This document shows, piece by piece, positions 34,490 to 42,408 of a stretch of DNA of 64,000 bases. This stretch comes from Nocardia araoensis NBRC 100135 (GTDB lineage: Bacteria > Actinomycetota > Actinomycetes > Mycobacteriales > Mycobacteriaceae). The DNA is taken from assembly GCF_000308435.1 (NCBI RefSeq), contig NZ_BAFR01000203.1, forward strand, positions 1-64,000, given 5' to 3'. Below the pieces are notes generated by a model. It was not told the origin of the DNA. It searched no databases and saw only the letters and a list, made by a program, of their open reading frames with translations. The translations under genes were made by a program, and so were the position numbers. Numbering within the stretch: the stretch's first letter is position 1; each line of letters starts with the position of its first letter.

Positions 34490-35029
34490 TTACTCGGCGG
34501 CCGGTGCGCCTTCTTCGGCCTGCTTCTTCTCCTGCAGCGCGGCGGCCAGGCGGGCCACCTGCGAGGCGGGAGCGTTGAACAGACCGGCGGCCTTGGTGAG
34601 GTTGCCCTTGAGCGCGCCCGCCAGCTTGGCCAGCAGCACCTCGCGGGTCTCCAGGTCGGCGATCCGCTCGACCTCGGCCACGGACAGCGGAGCGCCGTCC
34701 ATGTAGCCGCCCTTGATGATGAGCGCCTTGTTGTCCTTCGCGAAGGTCTTCAGGGCCTTGGCCGCGTTGACCGGCTCACCCGTGATGAAGGTGATCGCGG
34801 TCGGCCCGACGAACAGCTCGTCCAGACCTTCCACGCCCGCCTCGGCGGCGGCACGCTTGACCAGGGTGTTCTTGGCGACGGAGTACGTGGCGTCGGCGCC
34901 GAGCGCGCGCCGCAGCTCGGTGAGCTTGCCGACCGACAGGCCACGGTATTCCGTGACGACGGTGGCCGTCGAGCTCTTGAACTGCTCCGCGATCTCCTCG
35001 ACCGCGGTGACCTTCTCGGGTTTTGCCAT
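34490..35029 (-). CDS. rplJ: 50S ribosomal protein L10
   Basis: 179 residues from ATG 35029 with GGAGGCGAAGT directly upstream; longer in-frame extension is in the leader RNA and not coding. MAKPEKVTAVEEIAEQFKSS and TVVTEYRGLSVGKLTELRRA are the L10 landmarks. It anchors the L7/L12 stalk to 23S rRNA and is expected to control its own operon by binding the leader. Confidence 0.98.
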   Translation of the reverse strand: MAKPEKVTAVEEIAEQFKSSTATVVTEYRGLSVGKLTELRRALGADATYSVAKNTLVKRAAAEAGVEGLDELFVGPTAITFITGEPVNAAKALKTFAKDNKALIIKGGYMDGAPLSVAEVERIADLETREVLLAKLAGALKGNLTKAAGLFNAPASQVARLAAALQEKKQAEEGAPAAE

Positions 35030-35043
35030 ACTTCGCCTCCTCT

Positions 35044-35126
35044 CTGATTGGTCGGTTCGTATACGCGAACTACCGATCAGGGGCCGGCGACAAAACAAAC
35101 GCCCCGAACGCAGAGCGTTCCGGGGC
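35044..35126 (-). promoter_or_regulatory. rplJ (L10) leader with attenuator-like hairpins
   Basis: On the minus strand a GC-rich hairpin (35126-35101, stem GCCCCG/CGGGGC with AACG/CGTT) is followed by GTTTGTTTTGTC, a terminator-like arrangement before the gene. A second imperfect hairpin (35080-35044, ends CTGAT/ATCAG, inner GTTCG/CGAAC) comes just before the ribosome site. L10 leaders of this kind are regulated by L10-L12 binding. Confidence 0.6.
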
Positions 35127-35300
35127 GCAACAGGAAAACCGATCCGGTGCGTATCCGGATCAATTCCCAGCCTCGGCTCTCCCTGCGTGGGCCGCCGGCA
35201 ATGTCGCCGGACCTTCGACCGAACCCATGCGGGATCGGCGACCAACGGTCTTCGGTAGAACGGATTGGGTAGCGATCGAACTCGTCGATAACTGACATCC

Positions 35301-35330
35301 AATGTACCTGCATGGGTTCCCATCTGCCAA
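35301..35330 (-). promoter_or_regulatory. Predicted rplJL promoter
   Basis: On the minus strand TTGGCA (35330-35325), an 18-base spacer, and TACATT (35306-35301). The transcript would carry about 265 bases of leader. The rest of the 35030-35455 gap shows no gene. Confidence 0.55.
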
Positions 35331-35455
35331 AACGGGCCCCGGCACACGCCTGATCACAACCGCGCGGCAGCCGAATCGTTGTGCCGCGATCTACATTCCG
35401 CGCCGCCCGCCGCGCGGCACCCGATGCCGGGCTGCGCGTCGACGAGCGGTGTTCC

Positions 35456-36010
35456 TCACGGTGTCGCGCTCGCGGCATGCCGCCCGAGTTCGCGCAGCAC
35501 GGCCGTGGCGCCGGACCGGAATTCAGGGTCGGCGACCAATCCGTCCGGGCCGACGCTCTCGCGCAGCACGGGCAGCCGTCTGCAGGCATCCGAATGGATG
35601 TCGGCTCCGACATAGCCCAGCACGCTGCGCAGAGTCGCGGTCGCGCCGTCACCGCGCCCCACCGGGGCGACCGTGATCCACGCGACCGGCTTGCCGTACA
35701 GATCACCGGCGCCGACCGTCCAGTCCAGCAGGTTCTTCAAACTGCCCGGCAAGGTGCCCGCGTACTCGGGCGTGCAGAACAGCACCGCGTCGGCGCGCGA
35801 AAGTTGTTCGCGGAGCGCGGCTACGGCTGGATGCGCGGTGCCGTTGTCGTCCGGAACGAAGGCGGGCAGATCCACGAGACCGTCGTACCAGACGGTTTCG
35901 ACACCATCCGGAGCGATCGACGAGACCGTCCGCAGTGCGGCGGAATTGGTGGAGGCGGCGCGAGTGCTGCCGGAGATCAACAGAACGACGGTCACTTCCA
36001 CCCCAACCAC
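35456..36010 (-). CDS. NADPH-dependent FMN reductase family protein
   Basis: 184 residues from GTG 36010; a GTG at 35995 is an alternative. The N-terminus VTVVLLISGSTRAASTNSAA is the flavodoxin-like phosphate-binding loop. LFCTPEYAGTLPGSLKNLLDW is the conserved PEYxxxxPGxLKNxxDW motif of NAD(P)H:FMN/quinone reductases. It sits alone between the rplKA and rplJL ribosomal operons, a position not explained by function. Confidence 0.88.
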   Translation of the reverse strand: MVGVEVTVVLLISGSTRAASTNSAALRTVSSIAPDGVETVWYDGLVDLPAFVPDDNGTAHPAVAALREQLSRADAVLFCTPEYAGTLPGSLKNLLDWTVGAGDLYGKPVAWITVAPVGRGDGATATLRSVLGYVGADIHSDACRRLPVLRESVGPDGLVADPEFRSGATAVLRELGRHAASATP

Positions 36011-36039
36011 GCCGTCGCGCGGATTAGTCCGGGAACGCG

Positions 36040-36074
36040 CAACGGCGGGAACGCATGATGCGTTCCCGCCGTTG
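36040..36074 (-). terminator. rplK-rplA operon terminator
   Basis: A perfect 16-bp stem, CAACGGCGGGAACGCA (36040-36055) with TGCGTTCCCGCCGTTG (36059-36074), and a 3-base loop, 17 bases after the rplA stop. There is no T-run. Confidence 0.75.
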
Positions 36075-36091
36075 TCGCGGCTCGATGCTGC

Positions 36092-36805
36092 TTACGCGTC
36101 CTCTTCGAGGAGGTTGCGGGTGCGGTTCGGGTCCACCGGGATGCCCGGTCCGGTGTTCGTCGAGACCGTCACCTTCTTGACGTAGCGGCCCTTGGCGGTC
36201 GACGGCTTGACCCGCAGGATCTCGTCCAGCGCGGCGCCGTAGTTCTCCACCAGCTTGCTGTCGTCGAAGGACGCCTTGCCGATGACGAAGTGCAGGTTGG
36301 CCTGCTTGTCGACACGGAAGTTGATCTTGCCGCCCTTGATGTCGTTGACGGCCTTGGTCACGTCGGTGGTGACCGTGCCCGTCTTCGGGTTCGGCATCAG
36401 GCCGCGCGGGCCGAGGACACGCGCGATCCGGCCGACCTTGGCCATCTGGTCCGGGGTGGCGATCGCGGCGTCGAAGTCCAGCCAGCCGCCCTGGATCCGC
36501 TCGATCAGGTCCTCGGCGCCGACGGCGTCGGCGCCTGCGGCCTCGGCTTCGGCGGCCTTCTCGCCCGCCGCGAACACGATGACGCGGGCGGTCTTACCGG
36601 TGCCGTGCGGCAGGTTGACCGTGCCGCGAACCATCTGGTCCGCCTTGCGGGGATCCACACCGAGACGCACGGCGACCTCGACGGTCGCGTCGGTCTTGGT
36701 GGTGGCGGTCTCCTTCGCCAGGCGCGCGGCGGCCAGCGGGGAGTAGAGCTTGGTGCGATCGACCTTTTCGGCCGCGGCGAGATACGCCTTGCTTCGTTTT
36801 GCCAT
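36092..36805 (-). CDS. rplA: 50S ribosomal protein L1
   Basis: 237 residues, standard length. MAKRSKAYLAAAEKVDRTKL, GVDPRKADQMVRGTVNLPHG and GPRGLMPNPKTGTV are typical L1 blocks. L1 forms the mobile stalk near the E site and usually represses its own rplK-rplA operon. It follows rplK by 75 bases. Confidence 0.98.
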   Translation of the reverse strand: MAKRSKAYLAAAEKVDRTKLYSPLAAARLAKETATTKTDATVEVAVRLGVDPRKADQMVRGTVNLPHGTGKTARVIVFAAGEKAAEAEAAGADAVGAEDLIERIQGGWLDFDAAIATPDQMAKVGRIARVLGPRGLMPNPKTGTVTTDVTKAVNDIKGGKINFRVDKQANLHFVIGKASFDDSKLVENYGAALDEILRVKPSTAKGRYVKKVTVSTNTGPGIPVDPNRTRNLLEEDA

Positions 36806-36880
36806 GATTCTCTGTCCTTATTGATAGTTCAGACGTGGTTATCGGGCCTGGCCGGCCCTCCCACCGGGGAGCGATTCCGC

Positions 36881-37315
36881 TCAGCCCTCGACGGTGATGC
36901 CCATCGAACGCGCGGTACCCGCGATGATCTTGGCCGCCTGATCGAGGTCGTTGGCGTTCAGATCTTCCTGCTTGGTCTTGGCGATCTCGCGCACCTGGTC
37001 CATGGTCACCTTGGCGACCTTGTTGCGGTGCGGCTCCGCCGAGCCCTTCTGCACGCCCGCTGCCTTGAGCAGCAGCTTGGCGGCGGGCGGGGTCTTCAGC
37101 TTGAAGTCGAACGACCGGTCCTCGTACACCGAGATCTCGACCGGGATGACGTTGCCACGCTGCGACTCGGTCGCGGCGTTGTACGCCTTGCAGAACTCCA
37201 TGATGTTGACGCCGTGCTGACCGAGCGCGGGGCCGACCGGAGGGGCCGGGTTCGCCTGGCCGGCCTGGATCTGAAGCTTGATGATCCCGGCGAGCTTCTT
37301 CTTCTTGGGGGGCAT
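36881..37315 (-). CDS. rplK: 50S ribosomal protein L11
   Basis: 144 residues. [25 protein letters not shown] is the conserved N-terminal Pro-rich face, the binding site for thiostrepton-type antibiotics together with 23S rRNA; the C-terminal RNA-binding domain ends [15 protein letters not shown]. It is required for RelA activation and factor binding. In order nusG-rplK-rplA. Confidence 0.98.
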
Positions 37316-37410
37316 CTTTCTTTCCTAGGTGTTGGTGTCCCTTGCTCTTTGCAAGTCTGGTGCTGCGATCCGCGGCCGAGCGAATTCACCCGGCCACGGA
37401 CAGAGCCGGT

Positions 37411-38199
37411 CTAGATCTTCGCGACCTGGGTGAACGCCAGCTCGACCGGGGTCTCGCGGCCGAAGATCGACACGAGCACCTTCAGTTTCTGCTGTTCGGC
37501 GTTGACCTCCGAGATGCTGGCGGGCAGCGTCGCGAACGGGCCGTCCATGACGGTTACCGACTCGCCGACCTCGAAGTCGACCTCGATGACCGGCTTCGGC
37601 GCGACCTCGCCCGCCGCGGTCTCGGGGGTCGCCGCAGCGGCCGCGGCCGCGGGCTTCTTCTGCTGCTGCGCGGCCGGAACGAGGAACTTCACCACGTCGT
37701 CGATGGACAGCGGAGACGGCCGCGAGGTGGCGCCGACGAAGCCGGTGACACCGGGGGTGTTGCGCACCGCGCCCCACGACTCGTCGTTGAGCTCCATGCG
37801 GACCAGGATGTAACCGGGCAGCACCTTGCGGTTGACGTGCTTGCGCTGCCCGTTCTTGATCTCGGTGACCTCTTCGGTGGGCACCTCCACCTGGAAGATG
37901 TAGTCCTCCAGGTCCAGGTTCTGCACGCGGGTCTCGAGGTTGGCCTTCACCTTGTTCTCGTAGCCGGCGTAGGAGTGGATGACGTACCACTCACCGGGGG
38001 CGCGCCGCAGCGCTGCCTTCATCTCGGCGACCGGATCGGCGGGCTCGGCATCGACGGCGGCGGCAGGGGCGGACTCAGCGGGCTCCGATTCCTCGACCGC
38101 GGGCTCGTCGGTCGCGAACTCCTCGACGGAGTCGGTGGGCTCGGCCACCGCGTCGTCGGCCGGGAACTTGTCGTGTGTGTCGTTCTCCGGGGTGCTCAC
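37411..38199 (-). CDS. nusG: Transcription termination/antitermination protein NusG
   Basis: 262 residues from GTG 38199 (VSTPENDTHDKF); an ATG at 38232 is in frame but its ribosome site is too close. An acidic, disordered N-terminus of about 85 residues precedes the NGN domain (GEWYVIHSYAGYENKVKANL, NRKVLPGYILVRM, NTPGVTGFVGATSRP). After an Ala/Lys-rich insert comes the KOW domain (VGESVTVMDGPFATLPASIS, VSIFGRETPVELAF). It binds RNA polymerase and couples transcription to translation and Rho. Confidence 0.97.
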   Translation of the reverse strand: MSTPENDTHDKFPADDAVAEPTDSVEEFATDEPAVEESEPAESAPAAAVDAEPADPVAEMKAALRRAPGEWYVIHSYAGYENKVKANLETRVQNLDLEDYIFQVEVPTEEVTEIKNGQRKHVNRKVLPGYILVRMELNDESWGAVRNTPGVTGFVGATSRPSPLSIDDVVKFLVPAAQQQKKPAAAAAAATPETAAGEVAPKPVIEVDFEVGESVTVMDGPFATLPASISEVNAEQQKLKVLVSIFGRETPVELAFTQVAKI

Positions 38200-38319
38200 T
38201 GGGGCACTCGCTTCCTGTGTCGTCACGTACATCCTCTGCGTGCCGGGGCCGGGCGCGCGGCGAAACAACTTCCACCCGTGTCCGCCCCGGGATCGGCTAC
38301 CGGCGTCGGCGTCGTTCAG

Positions 38320-38718
38320 CTAGCCGAACAGCCAGTTGACACCCTTGATGAACGCCAGATCCAACCCGCTGATGAACGCGACCATGAAAATCACGAACAC
38401 CAGAACAACGCTCGTATAGGTGACCATCTGCTTCCGATTGGGCCAGATCACCTTGCGCAGTTCCGCGATGACCTCACGCAGGAACTTGATCAAACGCTTG
38501 AACGGATTACCCGACTTCTTGCGTTCGGCCCGATCGGTCGCCTTGGTTGCCTTCCGCGACGGACGGTCGAGCGTGGCGAGAGCGCCCGTGTCGACCTGCG
38601 AGGACCCAGTACGAGTCCGCCGCGCGGACCGCTTTCCGCTCGGCCGTGTCGCTGCGGCGGTGTCATCGCCGTCGTCGGCGGCATGTGCGCCGCGGCGAAT
38701 GTCCCGCTCGTCGCTCAC
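38320..38718 (-). CDS. secE: Preprotein translocase subunit SecE
   Basis: 132 residues from GTG 38718. A long charged N-terminal tail (about 70 residues, Arg/Thr/Ser-rich) precedes the amphipathic helix PFKRLIKFLREVIAELRKVI, WPNRKQ and a single membrane helix (TYTSVVLVFVIFMVAFISGL). SecE clamps SecY in the protein-export channel. The start codon overlaps the stop of a SERSER leader ORF (GTGA) and uses GAGGAG within that ORF as ribosome site. nusG follows 120 bases downstream. Confidence 0.96.
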   Translation of the reverse strand: MSDERDIRRGAHAADDGDDTAAATRPSGKRSARRTRTGSSQVDTGALATLDRPSRKATKATDRAERKKSGNPFKRLIKFLREVIAELRKVIWPNRKQMVTYTSVVLVFVIFMVAFISGLDLAFIKGVNWLFG

Positions 38719-38795
38719 GCCATCTCCTCGCTGCGCTCGGTGCCGTCGTGCGCGATGCGCGCTGTGCCAATGGCTCGCTCGCTACGCTCGCTCAC
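38715..38795 (-). CDS. Leader ORF (SERSER-type element) coupled to secE
   Basis: 26 codons from GTG 38795, beginning VSERSERAIGTA and ending EEMA, with the TGA (38717-38715) overlapping the secE GTG. GAGAGGA lies 7 bases before its GTG, so it is likely to be translated. It has the same length and ending (MA-stop) as the leader before menE, with 11 of the first 12 bases of the core identical between copies. Confidence 0.55.
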   Translation of the reverse strand: MSERSERAIGTARIAHDGTERSEEMA

Positions 38796-38826
38796 GTCGA
38801 TCCTCTCTCGTCGCTGGCATCCAGGG

Positions 38827-38899
<73 letters not shown>

Positions 38900-39120
38900 T
38901 TGGTCGGACGATGTCGGCCGTCCAACCACTGTTCGATATTCAGTTGTGGCCTGGTGTCACACAACACGCGCGCCGCTCCGGCAGTTGCCGGCCCCGTCGG
39001 CGATCCGTCCGGACCGCCTGGAACCAGCCCCTCAGAGCAGCGCGCAGCGGCTGGCGACCCCAGAAACCTGAGTGTACGTTACCGTGCGCGCCATTAGCCA
39101 ATCCGGGTCGCTGTAGCTGG

Positions 39121-40191
39121 TCAGGCCAGCTGCACCGTCGCGGTGGCGCGGCCGAAGATCTTCTTCCCCGCCGCCTTCGCCACGATGGCCACGACCGCGG
39201 TCCTGGTCTCCGGATCGACCGACTTCACCTTACCGGTGTACTCCACTTCCGCGGCCTCGTCGGAACCGACGTAGACCGGGCTGGTGAAGCGGACGTTGTA
39301 CTCCTTGATCGCACCCGGGTCGCCGAGCCACGAGGTGACGAAACCGCCACCCAGGCCCATGGTCAGCATGCCGTGCGCGACCACGTTCTCCAGGCCGACC
39401 AGCTTCACGACTTCGTCGCTCCAGTGGATCGGGTTGGCGTCACCGGAGACACCCGCGTAGTTCACCAGATCGCCGCGGGTGAGCCGGACGATGCGCGGGG
39501 GCAGCTCGTCGCCCACCGAGACGTCCTCGAACCGGATGGCGTGCTTGGTGCGCACACCGTCCGCGGGCGGCACGACCGGCGCGGGCGCCTGGGTCACCGC
39601 GAGCGAGCGCGGGCTGTGCCCCGGCGCGTCCTCGCCGATGCCGTGCATGAGCACGTTACGGACGGCGGCGTTGAGGTTCGGGTCGATGTCGCCGCCGCTG
39701 CGGCCGACGAGGGTGGTGTAGGTGGTGAGCACCAGTTCGTCGTTCTGCGCGGTGACGATGTTCTTGGTCACGATGATGTCGCCGCCGAAGGCCTGCCGGA
39801 ACGAGTGCAGGTGGACGTCGCAGGTGAGCTGGTCGCCGACCTTGATCGGGCGATGGAATTCCAGGATCTGGTCGGTCTGCATGATCTGGCTGAGGTCGTA
39901 GCCGGTGACGACCTCCTCGAACAATTTGCGCTGAGCGAGAATCCCGACCAGGGAGATGAAGGTGACCGGCGCGAGCAGGTTGTCGTACCCGTACTCCTGC
40001 GCCGCGTCCTCGTCCCAGTGCACCGGGTGGTAGTCCTGCACGGCGCGGGCGTATTCACGCACCTTCTCGCGGCCGACCTCGTAGTAGTCGTCGACGCGGT
40101 AGTGGTGACCGACCATCGCCGCGGCGTTCGTCGCAGGGTCGAGCGCCTCGCTCGTCTGGACCGCTTCGTCTGTACCGGTGTTGATTGTCAC
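39121..40191 (-). CDS. Fused (3R)-hydroxyacyl-ACP dehydratase HadA/HadB
   Basis: 356 residues from GTG 40191; GTG 40221 is also in frame. Residues about 22-170 are a HadA-like hotdog (VGHHYRVDDYYEVGREKVRE, QDYHPVHWDED). Residues about 215-356 are a HadB-like MaoC hotdog with the catalytic pair in GVSGDANPIHW (Asp251, His256). In mycobacteria hadA and hadB are separate genes that make one enzyme of the FAS-II cycle for mycolic acids; here they are one polypeptide. hadC, which follows in mycobacteria, is not present between this gene and tRNA-Trp. Confidence 0.92.
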   Translation of the reverse strand: MTINTGTDEAVQTSEALDPATNAAAMVGHHYRVDDYYEVGREKVREYARAVQDYHPVHWDEDAAQEYGYDNLLAPVTFISLVGILAQRKLFEEVVTGYDLSQIMQTDQILEFHRPIKVGDQLTCDVHLHSFRQAFGGDIIVTKNIVTAQNDELVLTTYTTLVGRSGGDIDPNLNAAVRNVLMHGIGEDAPGHSPRSLAVTQAPAPVVPPADGVRTKHAIRFEDVSVGDELPPRIVRLTRGDLVNYAGVSGDANPIHWSDEVVKLVGLENVVAHGMLTMGLGGGFVTSWLGDPGAIKEYNVRFTSPVYVGSDEAAEVEYTGKVKSVDPETRTAVVAIVAKAAGKKIFGRATATVQLA

Positions 40192-40271
40192 GGGAGGACT
40201 GTACCTATCTGACCCCGTCACCCGGAGTCCGCGGAGCGCTCACCACCGCACCCATGCCGTGAAAATGCGTC

Positions 40272-40295
40272 AGGGCCGGACAGTTGTCCGGCCCT
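40272..40295 (-). terminator. Terminator hairpin after rpmG
   Basis: AGGGCCGGACA (40272-40282) pairs perfectly with TGTCCGGCCCT (40285-40295) with a 2-base gap, between rpmG and hadAB. Confidence 0.6.
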
Positions 40296-40368
40296 CGCGG
40301 TGCCACAGCTCGAGATACCGGGAGGCGACTCCCGGCGCTACACCACGCGGTAGTTCACGCGTGGATGA

Positions 40369-40539
40369 CTAGCGGGATTCGCGATGCGCCCGGTGTGTGC
40401 CGCAGTTCGGGCAGAACTTCTTCAACTCCAAGCGATCCGGATCGTTGCGCCGGTTCTTCTTGGTGATGTAGTTGCGGTGCTTGCACTGCTCGCAGGCCAA
40501 GGTGATCTTTGGCCGGACATCGGTGGACTTCGCGGCCAC
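40369..40539 (-). CDS. rpmG: 50S ribosomal protein L33
   Basis: 56 residues from GTG 40539, with GAAAGAAGG upstream. [19 protein letters not shown] and [10 protein letters not shown] show the two CxxC pairs of the zinc-binding form of L33. Zinc-free paralogues usually replace this form under zinc shortage. It lies between tRNA-Met and hadAB. Confidence 0.96.
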
Positions 40540-40584
40540 GATATGCCTTCTTTCCGGTACCTGATGGGCTTGTATCGGTTGTGG

Positions 40585-40657
40585 TAGCGATGGCCGGACT
40601 TGAACCGGCGACACAACGATTATGAGTCGTTTGCTCTACCGACTGAGCTACACCGCC
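40585..40657 (-). tRNA. metT: tRNA-Met (CAU anticodon, elongator type)
   Basis: 73 bases. Acceptor GGCGGTG pairs with CATCGCT (including G-U pairs), D-arm GCTC/GAGC, anticodon loop CTCATAA, T-loop TTCAAGT. A CCA tail is encoded (to 40582). The normal first base pair argues against an initiator tRNA. Confidence 0.93.
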
Positions 40658-40733
40658 ACGGCGTCGCATTGCCATGGTGCCGAGCCCGCACTACGGGAGC
40701 GATGCCGAGTCGGTCACCACCGGCAATCCGGCG

Positions 40734-40806
40734 AGCCCCCTAACGGAATCGAACCGTTGACCTTTTCCTTACCATGGAAACGCTCTGCCGACTGAGCTAA
40801 GGGGGC
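40734..40806 (-). tRNA. thrT: tRNA-Thr (GGU anticodon)
   Basis: 73 bases. Acceptor GCCCCCT/AGGGGGC, D-arm GCTC/GAGC, anticodon stem TTTCC/GGAAA with loop ATGGTAA, T-loop TTCGATT. Upstream of tRNA-Met on the same strand. Confidence 0.95.
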
Positions 40807-41015
40807 ATGACTACTTCCGCACCGAGCCTCGAACGCTCGACCTCAGCGCGGTGAAGTCTTGAACGAGGTTACACACTCACCGCTCCCACCACCAAACCGC
40901 GTGGTCAGAGGGGTCTTTTTCGCCAGAACGAACGCGAAGAACCGCCATTCCCGGCATACCGGCAAGCGTCCACAGCTCACGCTCGCCCGCACACACACCG
41001 AACGCAACCACAGGA

Positions 41016-41070
41016 TGGGGGTCCGGGGGGCGAAGCCCCGTCGGGCGGGGCGTGGGGGTTGCACCCCCAC
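41016..41070. repeat. REP-like GC-rich hairpin cluster
   Basis: GGGGGCGAAGCCCC (loop GAA) and CGTGGGGGTTGCACCCCCAC (loop TGC) form two tandem stem-loops joined by GTCGGGCGGGG. Hairpins of this kind are commonly scattered after genes in high-GC actinobacteria. The surrounding 40807-41079 has no gene. Confidence 0.5.
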
Positions 41071-41079
41071 AAGACACAA

Positions 41080-41118
41080 AGTGAGCCCTGTACGCGCTTT
41101 CTGCGTACAGGGCTCACT
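41080..41118 (-). terminator. tRNA-Tyr terminator
   Basis: A perfect 16-bp stem, AGTGAGCCCTGTACGC (41080-41095) with GCGTACAGGGCTCACT (41103-41118). It begins 13 bases after the tRNA-Tyr 3' end and is followed on that strand by TTTGTGTCTTG. Confidence 0.8.
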
Positions 41119-41131
41119 CAGCGAACGACGG

Positions 41132-41214
41132 TGGCAGGTGTAGGATTCGAACCTACGTAGGCTTTCACCGACAGATTTACAGTCTGCTCCCATTGGCCGC
41201 TCGGGCAACCTGCC
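41132..41214 (-). tRNA. tyrT: tRNA-Tyr (GUA anticodon)
   Basis: 83 bases with the long variable arm of tRNA-Tyr. Acceptor GGCAGGT/ACCTGCC, anticodon loop CTGTAAA, T-loop TTCGAAT. No CCA is encoded. Confidence 0.95.
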
Positions 41215-41387
41215 GTTCGCGCTTTATCGGCGCGCTGAGCAGAATACATCGAACCCGCACCCTGAATGCAAACCGGCTGGCTATCGGCCGTGCGACGCGA
41301 CTACCCTCGGGTCTCCGGGTAGAACTGACGGTGGCTGGAAGCGTCCGGTTCAGCTCGCCCGTCGGACCGTCAGAACAGGAGCGCAGC

Positions 41388-41879
41388 GTGGCTGATTCGT
41401 CTTTCGATGTTGTGAGCAAGGTCGACCGGCAGGAGGTCGACAACGCCCTGCATCAGGCGGAGAAGGAGCTCAACACCCGCTACGACTTCCGCGGCACCGG
41501 CGCGTCGATCGAGTGGTCCGGTGAGGACAAGATCGTGCTCACCGCCGAGGCGGAGGAGCGCGTCAAGGCCGCGCTGGAGGTGTTCAAGGAGAAGCTGATC
41601 CGCCGCGACATCTCGCTGAAGGCGTTCGACGCGGGTGAGCCGGTCTCCTCCGGCAAGGTGTACAAGATCACCGGTTCGCTGGTGCAGGGCATCGACTCCG
41701 AGCACGCGAAGAAGATCTCCAAGAAGATCAGGGACGAAGGCCCCAAGGGCGTGAAGGCCCAGATCCAGGGCGACGAGTTGCGGGTGAGCAGCAAGAAGCG
41801 CGACGATCTGCAGGCCGTCATCGCCCTGCTCAAGGGCGAGGATTTCGGGATCGCGCTGCAGTTCGTCAACTACCGCTGA
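41388..41879 (+). CDS. yajQ: YajQ family nucleotide-binding protein
   Basis: 163 residues from GTG 41388 with AGGAGCG upstream. SSFDVVSKVDRQEVDNALHQ, NTRYDFRGTG and VKAQIQGDELRVSSKKRDDL are diagnostic of YajQ. Homologues bind cyclic di-GMP or nucleotides and influence transcription; the role in actinobacteria is unsettled. It follows the tRNA-Tyr gene on the opposite strand. Confidence 0.95.
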   Translation: MADSSFDVVSKVDRQEVDNALHQAEKELNTRYDFRGTGASIEWSGEDKIVLTAEAEERVKAALEVFKEKLIRRDISLKAFDAGEPVSSGKVYKITGSLVQGIDSEHAKKISKKIRDEGPKGVKAQIQGDELRVSSKKRDDLQAVIALLKGEDFGIALQFVNYR

Positions 41880-41932
41880 CCGCAGGACGGCAGCGCGACA
41901 GGGTCGGTCGCGTGCATCGAGAGGCAGTCGGC

Positions 41933-42397
41933 GTGTCAACCGAGGAGCAGCCGGGACTCGGCGTGGACGAGGGCATTCGCACATTGCTGCTGCTGATGCC
42001 GCGCGTGGTGGGGCGGGCGAAGAAGCTCGGGGTTCCGGACGAGCTGGAATCGTTCTCGCTGGCGCCGCGGCACCTGTCGCTGCTGGCCAACCTGGTGTTC
42101 GACGGACCCACCACGGTGACGGACCTGGCCGCCCGGCTCGAGGTGGCGCCGACGACGGTGAGCTTGATGGTCGGCGAGCTCAGCAAGCAGGGTGTGCTCG
42201 AACGCGGCGCTGACCCGGACGACCGCAGACGCACCATCGTCGCCATAGCGCCTGCGCACGAGCGATCCGTGCACAAATGGCTCGGCCGCAGCGCTCGAGC
42301 CTGGCGCACGGTGCTCGAGCCGCTCACCGCGCAGCAGCGGAAGCTGTTCGTCGATACGTTCCGTGCCTACGAAGACCAGCTGGCCTCGGACGACTGA
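41933..42397 (+). CDS. MarR family transcriptional regulator
   Basis: 154 residues from GTG 41933 (VSTEEQPG), with AGAGG upstream; GTG 41912 is also in frame. The winged helix is visible as TTVTDLAARLEVAPTTVSLM, ELSKQGVLERGADPDDRRR. Dimerisation helices lie at both ends. No neighbouring transporter or enzyme is an obvious target; htpX converges downstream. Confidence 0.88.
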   Translation: MSTEEQPGLGVDEGIRTLLLLMPRVVGRAKKLGVPDELESFSLAPRHLSLLANLVFDGPTTVTDLAARLEVAPTTVSLMVGELSKQGVLERGADPDDRRRTIVAIAPAHERSVHKWLGRSARAWRTVLEPLTAQQRKLFVDTFRAYEDQLASDD

Positions 42398-42408
42398 GAC
42401 CGCCGGAC

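Noticed and set aside
41193..41390. An N-terminal extension of YajQ reading through from the tRNA-Tyr gene.
   Set aside because: The extended frame overlaps the tRNA and the strong ribosome site marks GTG 41388 as the start.
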